This document shows, in pieces, positions 50,747 through 63,716 of a DNA stretch of 64,000 nucleotides (the stretch's first letter is position 1; each line of letters begins with the position of its first letter). The position numbers and the translations under genes were made by a program. The notes below the pieces were generated by a model that was not told the DNA's origin, ran no database searches, and saw only the letters and a list, made by a program, of their open reading frames with translations. This DNA is from Stappia taiwanensis (GTDB lineage: Bacteria > Pseudomonadota > Alphaproteobacteria > Rhizobiales > Stappiaceae): the NCBI RefSeq assembly GCF_014635285.1, contig NZ_BMCR01000011.1:1-64000 (forward strand). The letters run 5' to 3'.

Positions 50747-53545
50747 ATGCGACGCGCCACCACCATGCGCAGCGGACGGGCCGCGGCCCTGGGGCTCGAT
50801 GACACGGAAGCGCCGCTGAAGCGGTTCCTGAAGCGCAATCTGATCGGTGCCAGTGGTCTGGGCCTGATCGCCCTGTGCGCGGCGCTGGCGGCGGCGCTGG
50901 CCACCTGGTCGGCGACCGACCCGAGCCTCAGCCATGCCACCTCGGCACCGGTGCGCAACGCGCTGGGCCTGCCGGGGGCGGTGGTCGCCGATATCCTGAT
51001 GCAGGCGATTGGCCTGTCGGTCGCGGTGTTCCTGGTGCCAGTGGTGCTGTGGGGCTGGCGGCTTCTTTCGGCCAAGGCGACGCGGATCGCCCTGCGTCGG
51101 CTGGTGGCCTGGATCGCCGGGACGCTGCTCGGCGCCGGGGCGCTGGCCGCCCTGCCGGTGCCCTCCTCCTGGCCGTTGCCAACCGGCCTTGGCGGCTTTC
51201 TCGGCGATTTTGTCTACAAGCTGCCGGAAATGGTCACCGGCGAGCTGACCGAAGGCATGGCGATGATCGTCGGCGGGCTCGGGCTGGGTGTGCCGGCGGT
51301 GATTCTGCTGTTGCGCGCAGCCGGCTGGCTTGGGGCCGATCCGGAGCCGGTGTTCGAACCGCTTCCGGAACCCTCGCGCCATGCCCGCTCCGTCGGTGCG
51401 GTGCCCGACTATGGCGATGAGGAGGACGAGGAAGAGCGCGACAGCCGCTGGGCCGCCGCCGCTGGGGCCTTGGCCCATTGGGGCTTGCTGGCGCGGGCGA
51501 CCCTGCGCCGGCGTCTGCGCCGGCCGGCCCGCGCGGCGGAGCCGGTTTATGAGGACGACGATTATCCGGACTATGCGGATCCGGCGGAGAACGACGACCC
51601 GCGCATGGAGCGGGACTTCGCCGAGGATGACTATCCAGAGGGCGCCGAGGAGGACCATGACGCGCCGGAGGATGCACATCGGAGCGGCGGCCGGGTGCGG
51701 TTCGGCACCTTGCGGCGGCGGCTGGCCGAACGGCTGATGCCGAAGGAGGATGATGGTCTCGATGACTATTATCCGGACGAAACGCCGGACGCGCCCGGGG
51801 AGCGGCGTGGGCCGCGTGTGGTCACCTCCGGGGGAACCATCGACGATCTGCCCGACCTTGACGATGAGGGGCCGCTGGCCGAATTCGGCACATCGCTACC
51901 TAAGAGCATTGCCGGGCCGGCGAGCCGGGCCGAGACGCCGAACCGGGTGGTGCCGCCGGCGGCCCGGCCCAAGCCGGGCAAACGGGTGGCGGTCGAGGCG
52001 CAGCCCTCCTTCCTGCGGCCGACGGAAAGCTATGAACTGCCGCCGCTGCGCCTGCTGGCGGAGCCCAAGGGCGGTGGCCGGCAGACCGCGATCAACACCG
52101 ATGCGCTGGAACAGAACGCCCGAATCCTGGAAGGGGTACTGGAGGATTTCGGCGTGCGCGGCGAGATCATCGAGGTGCGACCCGGTCCGGTCGTCACCCT
52201 CTATGAGCTGGAACCGGCGCCGGGCATCAAGTCGAGCCGGGTGATTGGCCTCGCCGATGACATTGCCCGCTCCATGAGCGCGATTTCCGCCCGTGTGGCG
52301 GTGATCCCGGGCAAGAACGCCATCGGCATCGAGCTGCCGAACCAGCGGCGCGAGACGGTTTACCTGCGCGAATTGCTGGCAGCGAGCGACTACGAGAAGT
52401 CGAAGGCCAAGCTGGCGCTCACCCTGGGCAAGACCATTGGCGGCGAGCCGGTGATCGCCGATCTGGCGCGGATGCCGCATCTGCTGGTGGCCGGCACCAC
52501 CGGTTCGGGCAAGTCGGTGGCGATCAACACCATGATCATGTCACTGCTCTACCGGCTGGAGCCGGAGCAGTGCAAGCTGATCATGATCGACCCGAAGATG
52601 CTGGAACTGTCGATCTATGATGGCATTCCCCACCTGCTGACGCCGGTGGTCACCGATCCGAAAAAGGCGGTGGTGGCGCTCAAATGGACCGTCCGCGAGA
52701 TGGAAGAGCGCTACAAGAAAATGTCGAAGATGGGCGTTCGCAACATCGACGGCTACAACACCCGGGTCACCCAGGCGCTGGAAAAGGGCGAGGTGTTCAC
52801 CCGCACGGTGCAGACCGGCTTCGACCGGGAGACCGGCGAGCCGATCTTCGAGGACGAGGAGCTGCCGCTCGAAAAGATGCCGTACATCGTCGTCATCGTC
52901 GACGAGATGGCCGACCTGATGATGGTCGCCGGCAAGGACATCGAAGGGGCGATCCAGCGGCTGGCGCAGATGGCCCGTGCCGCCGGCATCCATCTCATCA
53001 TGGCGACCCAGCGTCCGTCCGTCGACGTCATCACCGGCACGATCAAGGCGAACTTCCCGACCCGGATCTCCTTCCAGGTGACCTCGAAGATCGACAGCCG
53101 CACGATCCTTGGCGAACAGGGCGCGGAGCAGCTTCTGGGCCAGGGCGACATGCTCTACATGGCTGGCGGCGGCCGGATCCAGCGCGTGCACGGTCCATTC
53201 GTGTCCGACGATGAGGTCGAGCATATCGTCACCCATCTGAAGCGTCAGGGCACGCCGCAGTATCTGGAGGCGGTGACCGAGGAGGACGATGCGTCCGACA
53301 GCCCCTATGACCAGTCCGGCGGCGGTGGTGGCGATGACGCCAACGACCTTTACGACAAGGCGGTGGCGATCGTCCTGCGCGACAAGAAGGCCTCCACCTC
53401 CTATGTCCAGCGCCGGCTGTCGATCGGCTATAACCGCGCCGCCTCGATCATCGAGCGGATGGAGCAGGAAGGGCTGGTCAGCCCGGCCAATCACGCCGGC
53501 AAGCGGGAAATCCTGGTCAAGAACGGGGTCGAGGACGACTTTTGA
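50747..53545 (+). CDS. ftsK: DNA translocase FtsK
   Basis: A 932-residue septum-located DNA pump. Four membrane helices fall within residues 35-200. An acidic and Arg/Pro-rich linker (about 210-440; e.g. [10 protein letters not shown]) precedes the motor, with FtsK alpha/beta motifs, Walker [15 protein letters not shown] near residue 583, Walker [13 protein letters not shown] near 714, and the C-terminal gamma winged helix ([46 protein letters not shown]) that reads KOPS. Start GTG-free, ATG 50747. It is 4 bp after the aminotransferase gene and precedes lolA, as in many alphaproteobacteria. Confidence 0.98.
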   Translation: MRRATTMRSGRAAALGLDDTEAPLKRFLKRNLIGASGLGLIALCAALAAALATWSATDPSLSHATSAPVRNALGLPGAVVADILMQAIGLSVAVFLVPVVLWGWRLLSAKATRIALRRLVAWIAGTLLGAGALAALPVPSSWPLPTGLGGFLGDFVYKLPEMVTGELTEGMAMIVGGLGLGVPAVILLLRAAGWLGADPEPVFEPLPEPSRHARSVGAVPDYGDEEDEEERDSRWAAAAGALAHWGLLARATLRRRLRRPARAAEPVYEDDDYPDYADPAENDDPRMERDFAEDDYPEGAEEDHDAPEDAHRSGGRVRFGTLRRRLAERLMPKEDDGLDDYYPDETPDAPGERRGPRVVTSGGTIDDLPDLDDEGPLAEFGTSLPKSIAGPASRAETPNRVVPPAARPKPGKRVAVEAQPSFLRPTESYELPPLRLLAEPKGGGRQTAINTDALEQNARILEGVLEDFGVRGEIIEVRPGPVVTLYELEPAPGIKSSRVIGLADDIARSMSAISARVAVIPGKNAIGIELPNQRRETVYLRELLAASDYEKSKAKLALTLGKTIGGEPVIADLARMPHLLVAGTTGSGKSVAINTMIMSLLYRLEPEQCKLIMIDPKMLELSIYDGIPHLLTPVVTDPKKAVVALKWTVREMEERYKKMSKMGVRNIDGYNTRVTQALEKGEVFTRTVQTGFDRETGEPIFEDEELPLEKMPYIVVIVDEMADLMMVAGKDIEGAIQRLAQMARAAGIHLIMATQRPSVDVITGTIKANFPTRISFQVTSKIDSRTILGEQGAEQLLGQGDMLYMAGGGRIQRVHGPFVSDDEVEHIVTHLKRQGTPQYLEAVTEEDDASDSPYDQSGGGGGDDANDLYDKAVAIVLRDKKASTSYVQRRLSIGYNRAASIIERMEQEGLVSPANHAGKREILVKNGVEDDF

Positions 53546-53801
53546 TATCCCGCTGGCCGCAACTTCGCCACAGGCCTTTGCTAGAGTTAGGTAACCTGAA
53601 GCCGGTGCGGGGCATGGAGCCGCGGCCCTCCCCGCCCGCCCGCCGGATCACCGGCCAGCCGGTTCGGCACTGACAGGACAGGCTTTCGCCGCAGTCCCGT
53701 GCCATCTCTCCGCCGGTTTCCCGGATCAGGCTTGCAACTGGCGCGCCGTTTCCGAAACTGGCATTCTCATTGGGCCGCGCCCTATCGACGGAGTTTTCCG
53801 C

Positions 53802-54458
53802 ATGTCACTCGCCCGCCGTTCGTTTCTTCGCAAGACCGCCGCTCTGGCGGCAGGTGCCGCCCTCTTGGCGGTCGCCGGTCTGGCCCCGGCCATGGCCGCG
53901 TCGCTGTCGTCGGAGCAGAAGCGCTCGCTTGCCGAGGTCAACGCCTATTTCAACTCGCTGAAGACCATGCATGGCGACTTCATCCAGTTCGGTCCGAATG
54001 GCGAACGGGCGGAAGGCAAGTTCTACATGGCCCGGCCGGGGCGGATCCGCTTCTATTACAATCCGCCGTCAAAGGTGGATATCGTCGCCGATGGCAAGTC
54101 GGTGTCGGTGAAGGACCGGAAGATGGCGACCCAGGATATCTGGCCGCTGTCGGAAACCCCGTTGCGCTTCCTCCTGGCGGATCAGATCAATCTGGAGAAG
54201 GACGCGCAGGTCTACGGTGTCTCGGTGGAGCCGGATCTGGTCACCGTGGTGCTGGCCGATGACAGCACCTTCGGCTCGGGCAAGCTGACGCTGATCTTCG
54301 ATGCGGAGACCATCGCCCTGAAGCAATGGACGGTGACCGACGCGCAGGGCTATGACACCTCGGTGGCGATCTACAACACCAAGGTCAACGGCCCGACCAA
54401 CCCGAAGCTGTTCAAGATCGACTACAACGCCAACACCATGCAGCGGCGCGGCAAATAA
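53802..54458 (+). CDS. lolA: Outer-membrane lipoprotein carrier LolA
   Basis: A 218-residue periplasmic chaperone that ferries lipoproteins from LolCDE to the outer membrane. Mature features are EVNAYFNSLKTMHGDFIQF, GKFYMARPGRIRFYYNPP and WPLSETPLRFLL. The signal is notable: ARRSFLRKTAAL looks like a twin-arginine (Tat) motif followed by a mildly hydrophobic helix and an Ala-x-Ala site. Start ATG 53802. There is a 256-bp gap to ftsK and 20 bp to the ATP-grasp gene. Confidence 0.94.
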   Translation: MSLARRSFLRKTAALAAGAALLAVAGLAPAMAASLSSEQKRSLAEVNAYFNSLKTMHGDFIQFGPNGERAEGKFYMARPGRIRFYYNPPSKVDIVADGKSVSVKDRKMATQDIWPLSETPLRFLLADQINLEKDAQVYGVSVEPDLVTVVLADDSTFGSGKLTLIFDAETIALKQWTVTDAQGYDTSVAIYNTKVNGPTNPKLFKIDYNANTMQRRGK

Positions 54459-54477
54459 CGGCGCGACCGCGACGGAA

Positions 54478-55551
54478 ATGCGTGAAATTGTCGTCGATTC
54501 CGCCGAAATTGTCACCGAACTGACCGCGCCCGCCCCCTCCCCCGGGGCGGTGCGCCCGCCGCTTTGGGTGGCCATTCTGGAGCGCCTGTGCACGGCTCAT
54601 GGCGCGGTGCTGACCGTCGAGCCGGAGTATGGTTATGCCGGGTCTATCACCGGCGCCGATGGCCGGCGGCACATGTTCAAGGGCACCAATTTCGACATCA
54701 ACGGCGCCGGCGCCGCCGCGCTCGCAAAGGACAAGGATTACGCCGCCCGCTTTCTGGCGGCGGAAGGTCTTGCGGTGCCGCAGGCGCTTTTGGTTCATGC
54801 CCCGCGCCGGACCGCCGCGCTTGGTCTGAAGAACCCGCAGGTGGCCGCAAGGCTGGCCGGCGTTCCGCAAGCTCGCGCCTTCGCGGCGGCCTGCGGCTAT
54901 CCGCTGTTCGTCAAGCCGAACGAGGGGTCGGAAGGCGATGGGGTGGTGAAGGTCGGCGAGGAGCGCGCGCTTGTCGCCGCGCTCGGCGATCTTTTTGAGG
55001 TCCATGACCGGGTGCTGGTGCAAAAGGCGGTGGTGGGCGAGGATTTCCGCCTTGTGGTGCTCGATGGCGCGGTGCTGGCCGCGTTCCATCGCACCCCCTT
55101 CACCGTCACCGGCGATGGCATCCGCTCGCTGCGGGCGCTGGCGGGCGCGGCAATAGCAGGCTTCGCCGAGGGCGGTCATGGTGCGCGGATTGCACCCGAG
55201 GATCCCCGGATTTCCGCCCATCTTGCGGCACACAGCCTGCATCTCGACATGGTGCCGGGCGCCGGAGAGCGGATCGCGCTTCTGCCCAATGCCAATCTGT
55301 CGACCGGCGGCGGCGCGGTGGAGGTGACGGAAGCGCTGGCGCCGGGGATTGCCGAGACGGCGGTGCGGGCAGCCGCGGCGCTGGGCCTGCGTTTTGCCGG
55401 CGTCGATCTCCTGGTGGAGGGACCCTCAGCGGTGGTGCTGGAGGTGAATGCGGCGCCTGGCCTGTCCTATGCGCACCGGCTTGGCGGCGCTGCGGCGGAA
55501 ACGGTCGAGCGGATCTATGCCCGGCTGCTGCAGGCGATCCTCGCCGGGTGA
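54478..55551 (+). CDS. ATP-grasp ligase of unknown substrate
   Basis: A 357-residue protein with an ATP-grasp fold. GTNFDINGAGAAALAKDKDYAARFLAAEGL is the entry, PLFVKPNEGSEGDGVVKV the ATP-binding hinge, VLVQKAVVGEDFRLVVLDG the second strand, and LRFAGVDLLV...VVLEVNAAPGLSYAH the metal-binding Asp/Glu/Asn. It most resembles the amino-acid/peptide ligase branch (cyanophycin synthetase and glutathione-synthetase-like modules) by motif order, but no partner gene shows the substrate. It lies alone between lolA and the convergent acnA, likely co-transcribed with lolA. Confidence 0.82.
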   Translation: MREIVVDSAEIVTELTAPAPSPGAVRPPLWVAILERLCTAHGAVLTVEPEYGYAGSITGADGRRHMFKGTNFDINGAGAAALAKDKDYAARFLAAEGLAVPQALLVHAPRRTAALGLKNPQVAARLAGVPQARAFAAACGYPLFVKPNEGSEGDGVVKVGEERALVAALGDLFEVHDRVLVQKAVVGEDFRLVVLDGAVLAAFHRTPFTVTGDGIRSLRALAGAAIAGFAEGGHGARIAPEDPRISAHLAAHSLHLDMVPGAGERIALLPNANLSTGGGAVEVTEALAPGIAETAVRAAAALGLRFAGVDLLVEGPSAVVLEVNAAPGLSYAHRLGGAAAETVERIYARLLQAILAG

Positions 55552-55606
55552 TCGCGACCTGAGGGCTTTGGCCCAAGGTCTGGAAAATTCACTAATGATT
55601 TCAAAG

Positions 55607-55640
55607 AAAAAGGCCGGTGGATCGCTCCGCCGGCCTTTTC
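55607..55640. terminator. Bidirectional terminator, ATP-grasp gene / acnA
   Basis: AAAAGGCCGG pairs with CCGGCCTTTT around a loop of 12 bases whose edges also pair. A-run on one side and T-run on the other suit both convergent genes. Confidence 0.9.
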
Positions 55641-55685
55641 CTGTTTCGATCGGCACCGGCGGGAGGAGATCCCGCCGGGTCCGGA

Positions 55686-58433
<2,748 letters not shown>

Positions 58434-58836
58434 GACTGGCGATCCCCTTCCTGAACTCGGTGCGGCCCGGCCGGCGGCCGGGCGTACCCTCGATGCGCGA
58501 TCCGGTCACCGCCCCTGTCGACTTCTGGCGAAGTCCGGCGGCGTGCCGGCGGCGTGCGATTACGCCGCGCTGCCGCACCGGGGTGCGATCAGCACGCGAG
58601 TTGGCGCCCGTATAGCGAATTTTATCGCGCGGTGCCAGCGGATACGCGCCGGTGTGGTGTCGGCAAATAGGATAGGCTGCCGCGCTGGCCGGCGCCCCTG
58701 CGGCAGCCCGGCGGAGCAGGGCTGCGATAGGGGTGCGATGGATTGCCTCTTGATCGAAGTCCGCCGGGCATGCGATGCGGAGAAGACCCGCGTTGTGGGT
58801 CGCCTTGTTCGTTTCCCGAAACCGTTCCGGATCGCC
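58434..58836. promoter_or_regulatory. acnA-ccmA divergent gap
   Basis: 403 bp without a supported gene; it must carry both promoters. The reading frame of ccmA stays open upstream but shows no family match there. An AT-rich patch (58612-58630) may be part of a promoter. No clear dyad was found. Confidence 0.4.
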
Positions 58837-59463
58837 ATGCGCCTCGTTGCCGACACCCTAGCCTGCGATCGTGGCGGCCGCCGCGTGTTCTCCGATCTGT
58901 CGCTGAGCCTCGCCTCCGGCCATGCCCTGGTGGTGCGCGGGCCGAACGGGGTCGGCAAGTCCAGCCTGTTGCGGGTGATCGCCGGGCTGGTGCAGCCCGC
59001 CGCCGGGCAGCTTGCGGTCGAGAACGGGCTGCCGGAGCACAGTGTCGGCGAACACTGCCATTATTTCGGCCATCAGGATGCGCTGAAACCGGCGATGACG
59101 GTGTTGGAAAATCTCACCTTCTGGACCCGCTTCGTGCAGCCGGCGCCGCTGCCGGGCGAGCCGGCCTCGGTCACGCCTGAGGCGGCGCTGGACCATCTGG
59201 GCATCCTGCATACCGCCCACCTTCCGGCCGCCTATCTCTCCGCCGGCCAAAGGCGGCGCTTGTCGCTGGCGCGGCTGATGGTGACCTTGCGGCCGATCTG
59301 GCTGCTGGATGAACCGACCTCGGCGCTCGACAGCGCTTCGGAGGCCACCTTGACCGGCTTGATGCGCGATCATCTTGCCGCCGGCGGCATGATCCTTGCC
59401 GCGACCCACCAGGATCTGGACTTGCCGGATGTGGCGAGCTTGCGGTTGGAGCGGGCGGCATGA
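58837..59463 (+). CDS. ccmA: Haem exporter ATPase CcmA
   Basis: A 208-residue ABC ATPase that with CcmBCD loads haem on CcmE for cytochrome c maturation. Walker A GPNGVGKSS, the LSAGQRRRLSLARL signature, Walker B WLLDEPTSALD and the switch His in AATHQD are intact. Start ATG 58837 is at the conserved MRLVADTLAC; no ribosome site is obvious. It overlaps ccmB by four bases (ATGA). Confidence 0.95.
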   Translation: MRLVADTLACDRGGRRVFSDLSLSLASGHALVVRGPNGVGKSSLLRVIAGLVQPAAGQLAVENGLPEHSVGEHCHYFGHQDALKPAMTVLENLTFWTRFVQPAPLPGEPASVTPEAALDHLGILHTAHLPAAYLSAGQRRRLSLARLMVTLRPIWLLDEPTSALDSASEATLTGLMRDHLAAGGMILAATHQDLDLPDVASLRLERAA

Positions 59464-60131
59464 GCGGCTGGATCGGCGCGCTGTTCCTGCGCGAGTTGCG
59501 ACTGTCGGTGCGGGTTGGCGGCGGGGCGCTGATCGGCGTTCTGTTCTTCCTGGCGGTGATCACCGTCATTCCCTTTGGCGTTGGCCCGGATCTTAATCTT
59601 CTGGCGCTGATCGGCCCGGCGGTCCTGTGGATCGGCGCGCTGCTGGCCACCCTGCTCGGGCTCGACCGGCTGTTTCAGGCAGACCGGGACGATGGGTCGC
59701 TCGATCTGATGCTGATGGCCGGACGGCCGCTGGAACTGCTCGTGCTGGTGAAATGCGCCGCCCATTGGCTCGGCACCGGCCTGCCGCTGGTGCTTGCCGC
59801 GCCGGTGCTGTCGATCTTCCTCAACCTGGAGCCGCTGGCGGTGGGCGCGCTGACACTGACCCTTCTGGCCGGCACGCCGGCGCTGACCCTGATCGGAGCG
59901 ATCGGCGCGGCGCTTACCGTGTCGTTGCGACGTGGCGGGCTGCTTCTGGCGGTGCTGGTCATTCCCTTCAGCATCCCGGTGCTGATCTTCGGCGTCAGCG
60001 CCGCCGGGGCGGTGACGCGGGAGCCGGCGCCGTTCCTGACACCCTTTCTGTTTCTGTGCGCGCTCAGCCTGATCGCACTGGTGGTCGGGCCGGTTGCCTC
60101 GGCGCTGGCGCTGCGGTTTTCAAGCGATTGA
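59460..60131 (+). CDS. ccmB: Haem exporter membrane subunit CcmB
   Basis: A 223-residue six-helix inner-membrane protein. FLRELRLSVRVGGGALIGVLFFLAVITVIPFGVGPD and ALLATLLGLDRLFQADRDDGSLDLMLM are typical CcmB. It overlaps ccmA and is 69 bp before ccmC. Confidence 0.95.
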   Translation: MSGWIGALFLRELRLSVRVGGGALIGVLFFLAVITVIPFGVGPDLNLLALIGPAVLWIGALLATLLGLDRLFQADRDDGSLDLMLMAGRPLELLVLVKCAAHWLGTGLPLVLAAPVLSIFLNLEPLAVGALTLTLLAGTPALTLIGAIGAALTVSLRRGGLLLAVLVIPFSIPVLIFGVSAAGAVTREPAPFLTPFLFLCALSLIALVVGPVASALALRFSSD

Positions 60132-60200
60132 CGCTCGTCAAGGCATTATGCCGCCCATCGGTGCATTGAAAGCGCGGGCATCCAACACTAGAACGGTGAC

Positions 60201-60959
60201 ATGGCTATCCTCGACCTCGCCAACCCGACCCGGTTCCTGAGCCTGGCGCAGCGCCTGCTGCCCTGGGTCTCGGTCGCTTGCGTGGCCGCCTTCGTGGCGG
60301 GGCTCTATCTCACCTTCTTCGTCGCGCCGGACGACTACCAGCAGGGCGCGACGGTGAAGATCATGTATCTGCATGTGCCGGCCGCCTGGCTGTCGATGCT
60401 GTGCTATTCGACCATGGCGCTGTCGGCGCTGGGCACCTTGATCTGGAAGCACCCGCTGGCCGATGTCTCGGCCAAGGCTGCGGCGCCGATCGGGGCCGCC
60501 TTCACCTTCGTCTCGCTGATCACCGGCTCGCTCTGGGGCAAGCCGATGTGGGGCACCTACTGGGTGTGGGACGCGCGGCTGACCTCGGTGCTGGTGCTGT
60601 TCATCATGTATCTGGGGCTGATCGCCCTGTGGCGGACCATTGAGGATCCGATCCGCGCCGGCAAGGCCGCCGCCGTGCTTACCCTGGTCGGCGCCATCAA
60701 CCTGCCGATCATCAAGTTTTCCGTCGACTGGTGGAACACGCTGCATCAGCCGGCCAGCGTCATCCGCATGGACGGTCCGACCATCCATGCCTCGATCCTG
60801 TGGCCGCTGTCGGTGATGGCGCTGGCCTTCACCCTGCTGTTCCTCGTCATGCACCTGATGGCGATGCGCAACGAGATCCTGCGCCGCCGGGTGCGGACCC
60901 TGCAACTTCACGCCGCCAGTGCCCGGCACGGCGTCGCCACACCACAGGCCGCGGAATGA
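60201..60959 (+). CDS. ccmC: Haem delivery protein CcmC
   Basis: A 252-residue six-helix membrane protein that holds haem for CcmE through the tryptophan-rich motif MWGTYWVWDARLTS and flanking histidines (VKIMYLHVPAAW; VDWWNTLHQPASV). Its stop overlaps the ccmD start in ATGA (60956-60959). Confidence 0.97.
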   Translation: MAILDLANPTRFLSLAQRLLPWVSVACVAAFVAGLYLTFFVAPDDYQQGATVKIMYLHVPAAWLSMLCYSTMALSALGTLIWKHPLADVSAKAAAPIGAAFTFVSLITGSLWGKPMWGTYWVWDARLTSVLVLFIMYLGLIALWRTIEDPIRAGKAAAVLTLVGAINLPIIKFSVDWWNTLHQPASVIRMDGPTIHASILWPLSVMALAFTLLFLVMHLMAMRNEILRRRVRTLQLHAASARHGVATPQAAE

Positions 60960-61150
60960 CCCAGTTGCTCGATCTCGGCCCGCACGCGGGATTCATCCTC
61001 GCCAGCTTCGGCATCACCACCGTCGTCATCGCCGCGCTGTTCGGCTGGATCCTGGCCGATCATGCGGCGTTGAAGGGCAAGCTGGCGGAGCTCGAACGGC
61101 AAGGGGTGCGCCGCCGCTCTGGCGCCCGGCCTTCGGGAACGCCCTCGTGA
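60956..61150 (+). CDS. ccmD: Haem exporter small subunit CcmD
   Basis: A 64-residue protein with one membrane helix (AGFILASFGITTVVIAALFGWIL) and a basic cytoplasmic tail, the CcmD form that stabilises CcmC-CcmE. It overlaps ccmC and ccmG at both ends. Confidence 0.92.
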   Translation: MTQLLDLGPHAGFILASFGITTVVIAALFGWILADHAALKGKLAELERQGVRRRSGARPSGTPS

Positions 61151-61764
61151 GCGCGGGCATGGACGGGGCGAGCGGCGGCCCGGCCCCGAAGCGGCGCCGG
61201 ATCCCGCTGGTGGCGCTGTTGCCGCTGATCGTCTTCGGACTGCTGGCGGTGCTGTTCCTGATGCAGATCCTCAGTGGCCGCGACACCTCGCAGGTGCCCT
61301 CGGCGCTGATCGACAAGCCGGCGCCGGAGTTTTCCCTGCCGCCGGTGGAAGGACTGGTCGATGACGGCAAGCCGCTGCCCGGCGTGTCCCGCGCCGATCT
61401 TCTGGGCAAGGTGAGTGTCGTCAACGTCTTCGCCTCCTGGTGCGTGCCTTGCCGGCAGGAGCATCCGCTTCTGGAAAAGCTGGCCCGGGACGGGCGGGCG
61501 CAGATGATCGGCTTCAACTACAAGGACAAGCCGGAGAACGCCCGGCGGTTTCTCGGCACGCTCGGCAACCCCTATGACCGGGTCGGCGCCGACGACAACG
61601 GCCGGGCCGGCATCCTCTGGGGGGTGTATGGGGTGCCGGAGACCTTCATCGTCGATGCGGGCGGCACGATCCGCTACAAGGTCATCGGCCCGCTGTCGGA
61701 AGAAAGCTATAGCGCCGTGTTCCTGCCGGAGCTGGAAAAGGTGCTGGCCGACCCGCGCCCCTGA
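61147..61764 (+). CDS. ccmG: Thiol:disulfide interchange protein CcmG/DsbE
   Basis: A 205-residue membrane-anchored periplasmic thioredoxin that reduces apocytochrome c. A helix (LVALLPLIVFGLLAVLFLMQIL) precedes the thioredoxin domain with FASWCVPCRQEHP and GVYGVPETF. GTG 61147 overlaps the ccmD stop in GTGA, supporting this start; ATG 61159 is the alternative. ccmE, ccmF and ccmH are not in the window. Confidence 0.95.
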   Translation: MSAGMDGASGGPAPKRRRIPLVALLPLIVFGLLAVLFLMQILSGRDTSQVPSALIDKPAPEFSLPPVEGLVDDGKPLPGVSRADLLGKVSVVNVFASWCVPCRQEHPLLEKLARDGRAQMIGFNYKDKPENARRFLGTLGNPYDRVGADDNGRAGILWGVYGVPETFIVDAGGTIRYKVIGPLSEESYSAVFLPELEKVLADPRP

Positions 61765-61895
61765 TCTCTGACTGGGATCTGGGCCCCTGATCCCGGGGCG
61801 GTTTCAAGCGCTCGTGACTCGCCATTGAACGATGGGCTCCGTATGGTCGGGGCGAAGAAAGCCGGACCGGATCCGGCCTTCCCGCCCGCGAACCG

Positions 61896-62633
61896 ATGAT
61901 CCGTCTCATGCGACAGGCTCTTGTCTTCACCCTTTGCGCTGCGCTTGCCGCGTTTGCCGCCACAGTGCCGGCGGCGGCTACCGAGCGGCCGCGGGCGGTG
62001 GTGGAGCTGTTCACCAGCCAGGGGTGCTCCTCCTGTCCGCCGGCGGACCGGCTGTTCTCCGAACTTGTCGGCCGCAAGGATCTGGTGGCGCTGTCCTATT
62101 CGGTCGACTACTGGGATTATCTCGGCTGGAAGGACACGCTCGCCACGCCGGCCAACAGCGCTCGCCAGCGGGGCTATGCGGAGGCGCGCGGCGATAGGAC
62201 GGTCTACACCCCGCAAATGGTGGTCAACGGTGTCCGGCATCTGGTCGGCAGCGACCGGCAGGCGCTGACGCGCGGGCTGGCCGAGGCGCCGGCGCTGTCG
62301 GCGCGGGTGGATCTGAAGCGCCAGGGCGATCTGGTCGAGATCCGGGTGAGCGGCACGCTGCCGCCGGCGGTGCGGATGGCGACGGTGTATTTTCTCGGCA
62401 TCGGCAGGCGGGTCGAGGTGGCAATCGGCCGGGGCGAAAATACCGGGCGCAGGATCGCCTACTCCAATGTGGTGCGCGACATTCGCGCGGTCGGCATGTG
62501 GGAGGGCGGACGCGCCGTCTTTCGCCTGCCGGCAAGTGAGGTGCGCAAGAGCGGTGCCTCCAACTGCGCCGCGCTGGTGCAGGTGGAGGTTCGGGGGCGG
62601 CCGGGCCCGATCCTCGGCGCCGGGTTCCTCTGA
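61896..62633 (+). CDS. Exported DUF1223 protein (thioredoxin fold)
   Basis: A 245-residue protein. A signal peptide (LVFTLCAALAAFAATVPAAA) precedes VVELFTSQGCSSCPPADRLF with a CxxC pair, SVDYWDYLGWKDTLATPANSARQRGYA, and YTPQMVVNGVRHLVGSD, the DUF1223 signature. Thioredoxin-like oxidoreductase activity is inferred; no substrate is known. It follows ccmG after 130 bp, which may link it to cytochrome c or disulfide handling. Confidence 0.9.
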   Translation: MIRLMRQALVFTLCAALAAFAATVPAAATERPRAVVELFTSQGCSSCPPADRLFSELVGRKDLVALSYSVDYWDYLGWKDTLATPANSARQRGYAEARGDRTVYTPQMVVNGVRHLVGSDRQALTRGLAEAPALSARVDLKRQGDLVEIRVSGTLPPAVRMATVYFLGIGRRVEVAIGRGENTGRRIAYSNVVRDIRAVGMWEGGRAVFRLPASEVRKSGASNCAALVQVEVRGRPGPILGAGFL

Positions 62634-62800
62634 GGCGGGCGGTTTTGCCCGTTTTCCTCCATCCCTTTCGTTTTTTGCGCCGGCGGCTTTGTGTTCGCCG
62701 GCGATGATGGTAGGCCTTTGCCGTCGGCGGAACCCCGGCCCGGATGACCGGCCCAATGGTTCCGATCCCGGGCATCCGTGGCGAACGAGGGCCGCTTTCC

Positions 62801-63688
62801 ATGACTTTCAGACTGCGTATCGCCCTTGGGAGCATCGCCGTCGGGCTTCTGGTGCTCGGCTTGAAATTCGTCGCCTATTGGTGGACCGGATCGGTGGCGC
62901 TTTATTCCGATGCGCTGGAATCGGTGGTCAACGTCGCCTCGGCGGTGGCGGCCTTCGTCGCCGTCTGGTTCGCCTCCAAGCCGGCGGACAGCAATCACCC
63001 TTACGGGCATGACAAGGCGGAGTATTTCGCCGCCGTGCTGGTCGGCGTGATGATCGTGCTCGCCGCCCTGTCGATCGTGCGCGAGGCCTGGCTTGCCTAT
63101 GTGGCGCCGCAGCCGGTGATCTTCTCCGTCGAGGGGTTGCTGATCAACGGTGCGGCGAGCCTGATCAATGGCGCCTGGGCCTTCGTGCTGATCCGGGTCG
63201 GGCGGGCGCATCGTTCGCTGGCGCTGGTGGCCGATGGCAAGCATCTGGTCACCGATGTGGTGTCCTCGGTCGGGGTGCTGTTCGGCGTGGTGCTGGTGCT
63301 TCTGACCGGCATTCAGGCGCTGGATTCCCTGCTGGCGGGCATCGTTGCCCTCAACATTCTCTGGTCCGGCTGGGGCTTGATGAAGGAATCCGTCGGCGGG
63401 CTGATGGATGAGGCGGTGGCGCCGGCGCTGCAGGAGCGGATCCGCGAGATGATTTCCACGGCGGGCGAAGGCGCGCTGGAAGCCCATGACCTCAGGACCC
63501 GCTCGGCCGGCCATGTGGTGTTCGTCGATTTTCACCTGGTGGTGCCGGGCACCATGACCGTGGAAACCGCCCATGACATCTGCGACCGGATCGAGGAAGC
63601 GATCTCGCGGGATGTACCCGGTGCGCGAACGACGATCCATGTGGAGCCGGAACACAAGGCCAAGCACGCGGGCATCGTCGTCGTCTGA
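62801..63688 (+). CDS. Cation diffusion facilitator transporter
   Basis: A 295-residue inner-membrane divalent metal exporter. Six helices are seen in the first 200 residues; metal-site motifs are SDALESVVNVASA in helix 2, NHPYGHDKAEYFAAV, and HLVTDVVSSVGVL in helix 5. The C-terminal cytoplasmic domain (AHDLRTRSAGHVVFVDFHLVVPGTMTVETAHDICDRIEEAI) is the CDF dimer fold. Zinc or iron is likely; specificity is not resolved. ATG 62801 starts the first helix. Confidence 0.94.
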   Translation: MTFRLRIALGSIAVGLLVLGLKFVAYWWTGSVALYSDALESVVNVASAVAAFVAVWFASKPADSNHPYGHDKAEYFAAVLVGVMIVLAALSIVREAWLAYVAPQPVIFSVEGLLINGAASLINGAWAFVLIRVGRAHRSLALVADGKHLVTDVVSSVGVLFGVVLVLLTGIQALDSLLAGIVALNILWSGWGLMKESVGGLMDEAVAPALQERIREMISTAGEGALEAHDLRTRSAGHVVFVDFHLVVPGTMTVETAHDICDRIEEAISRDVPGARTTIHVEPEHKAKHAGIVVV

Positions 63689-63716
63689 GCCCACGCGCCG
63701 TACGAGCGCGCTGCGG

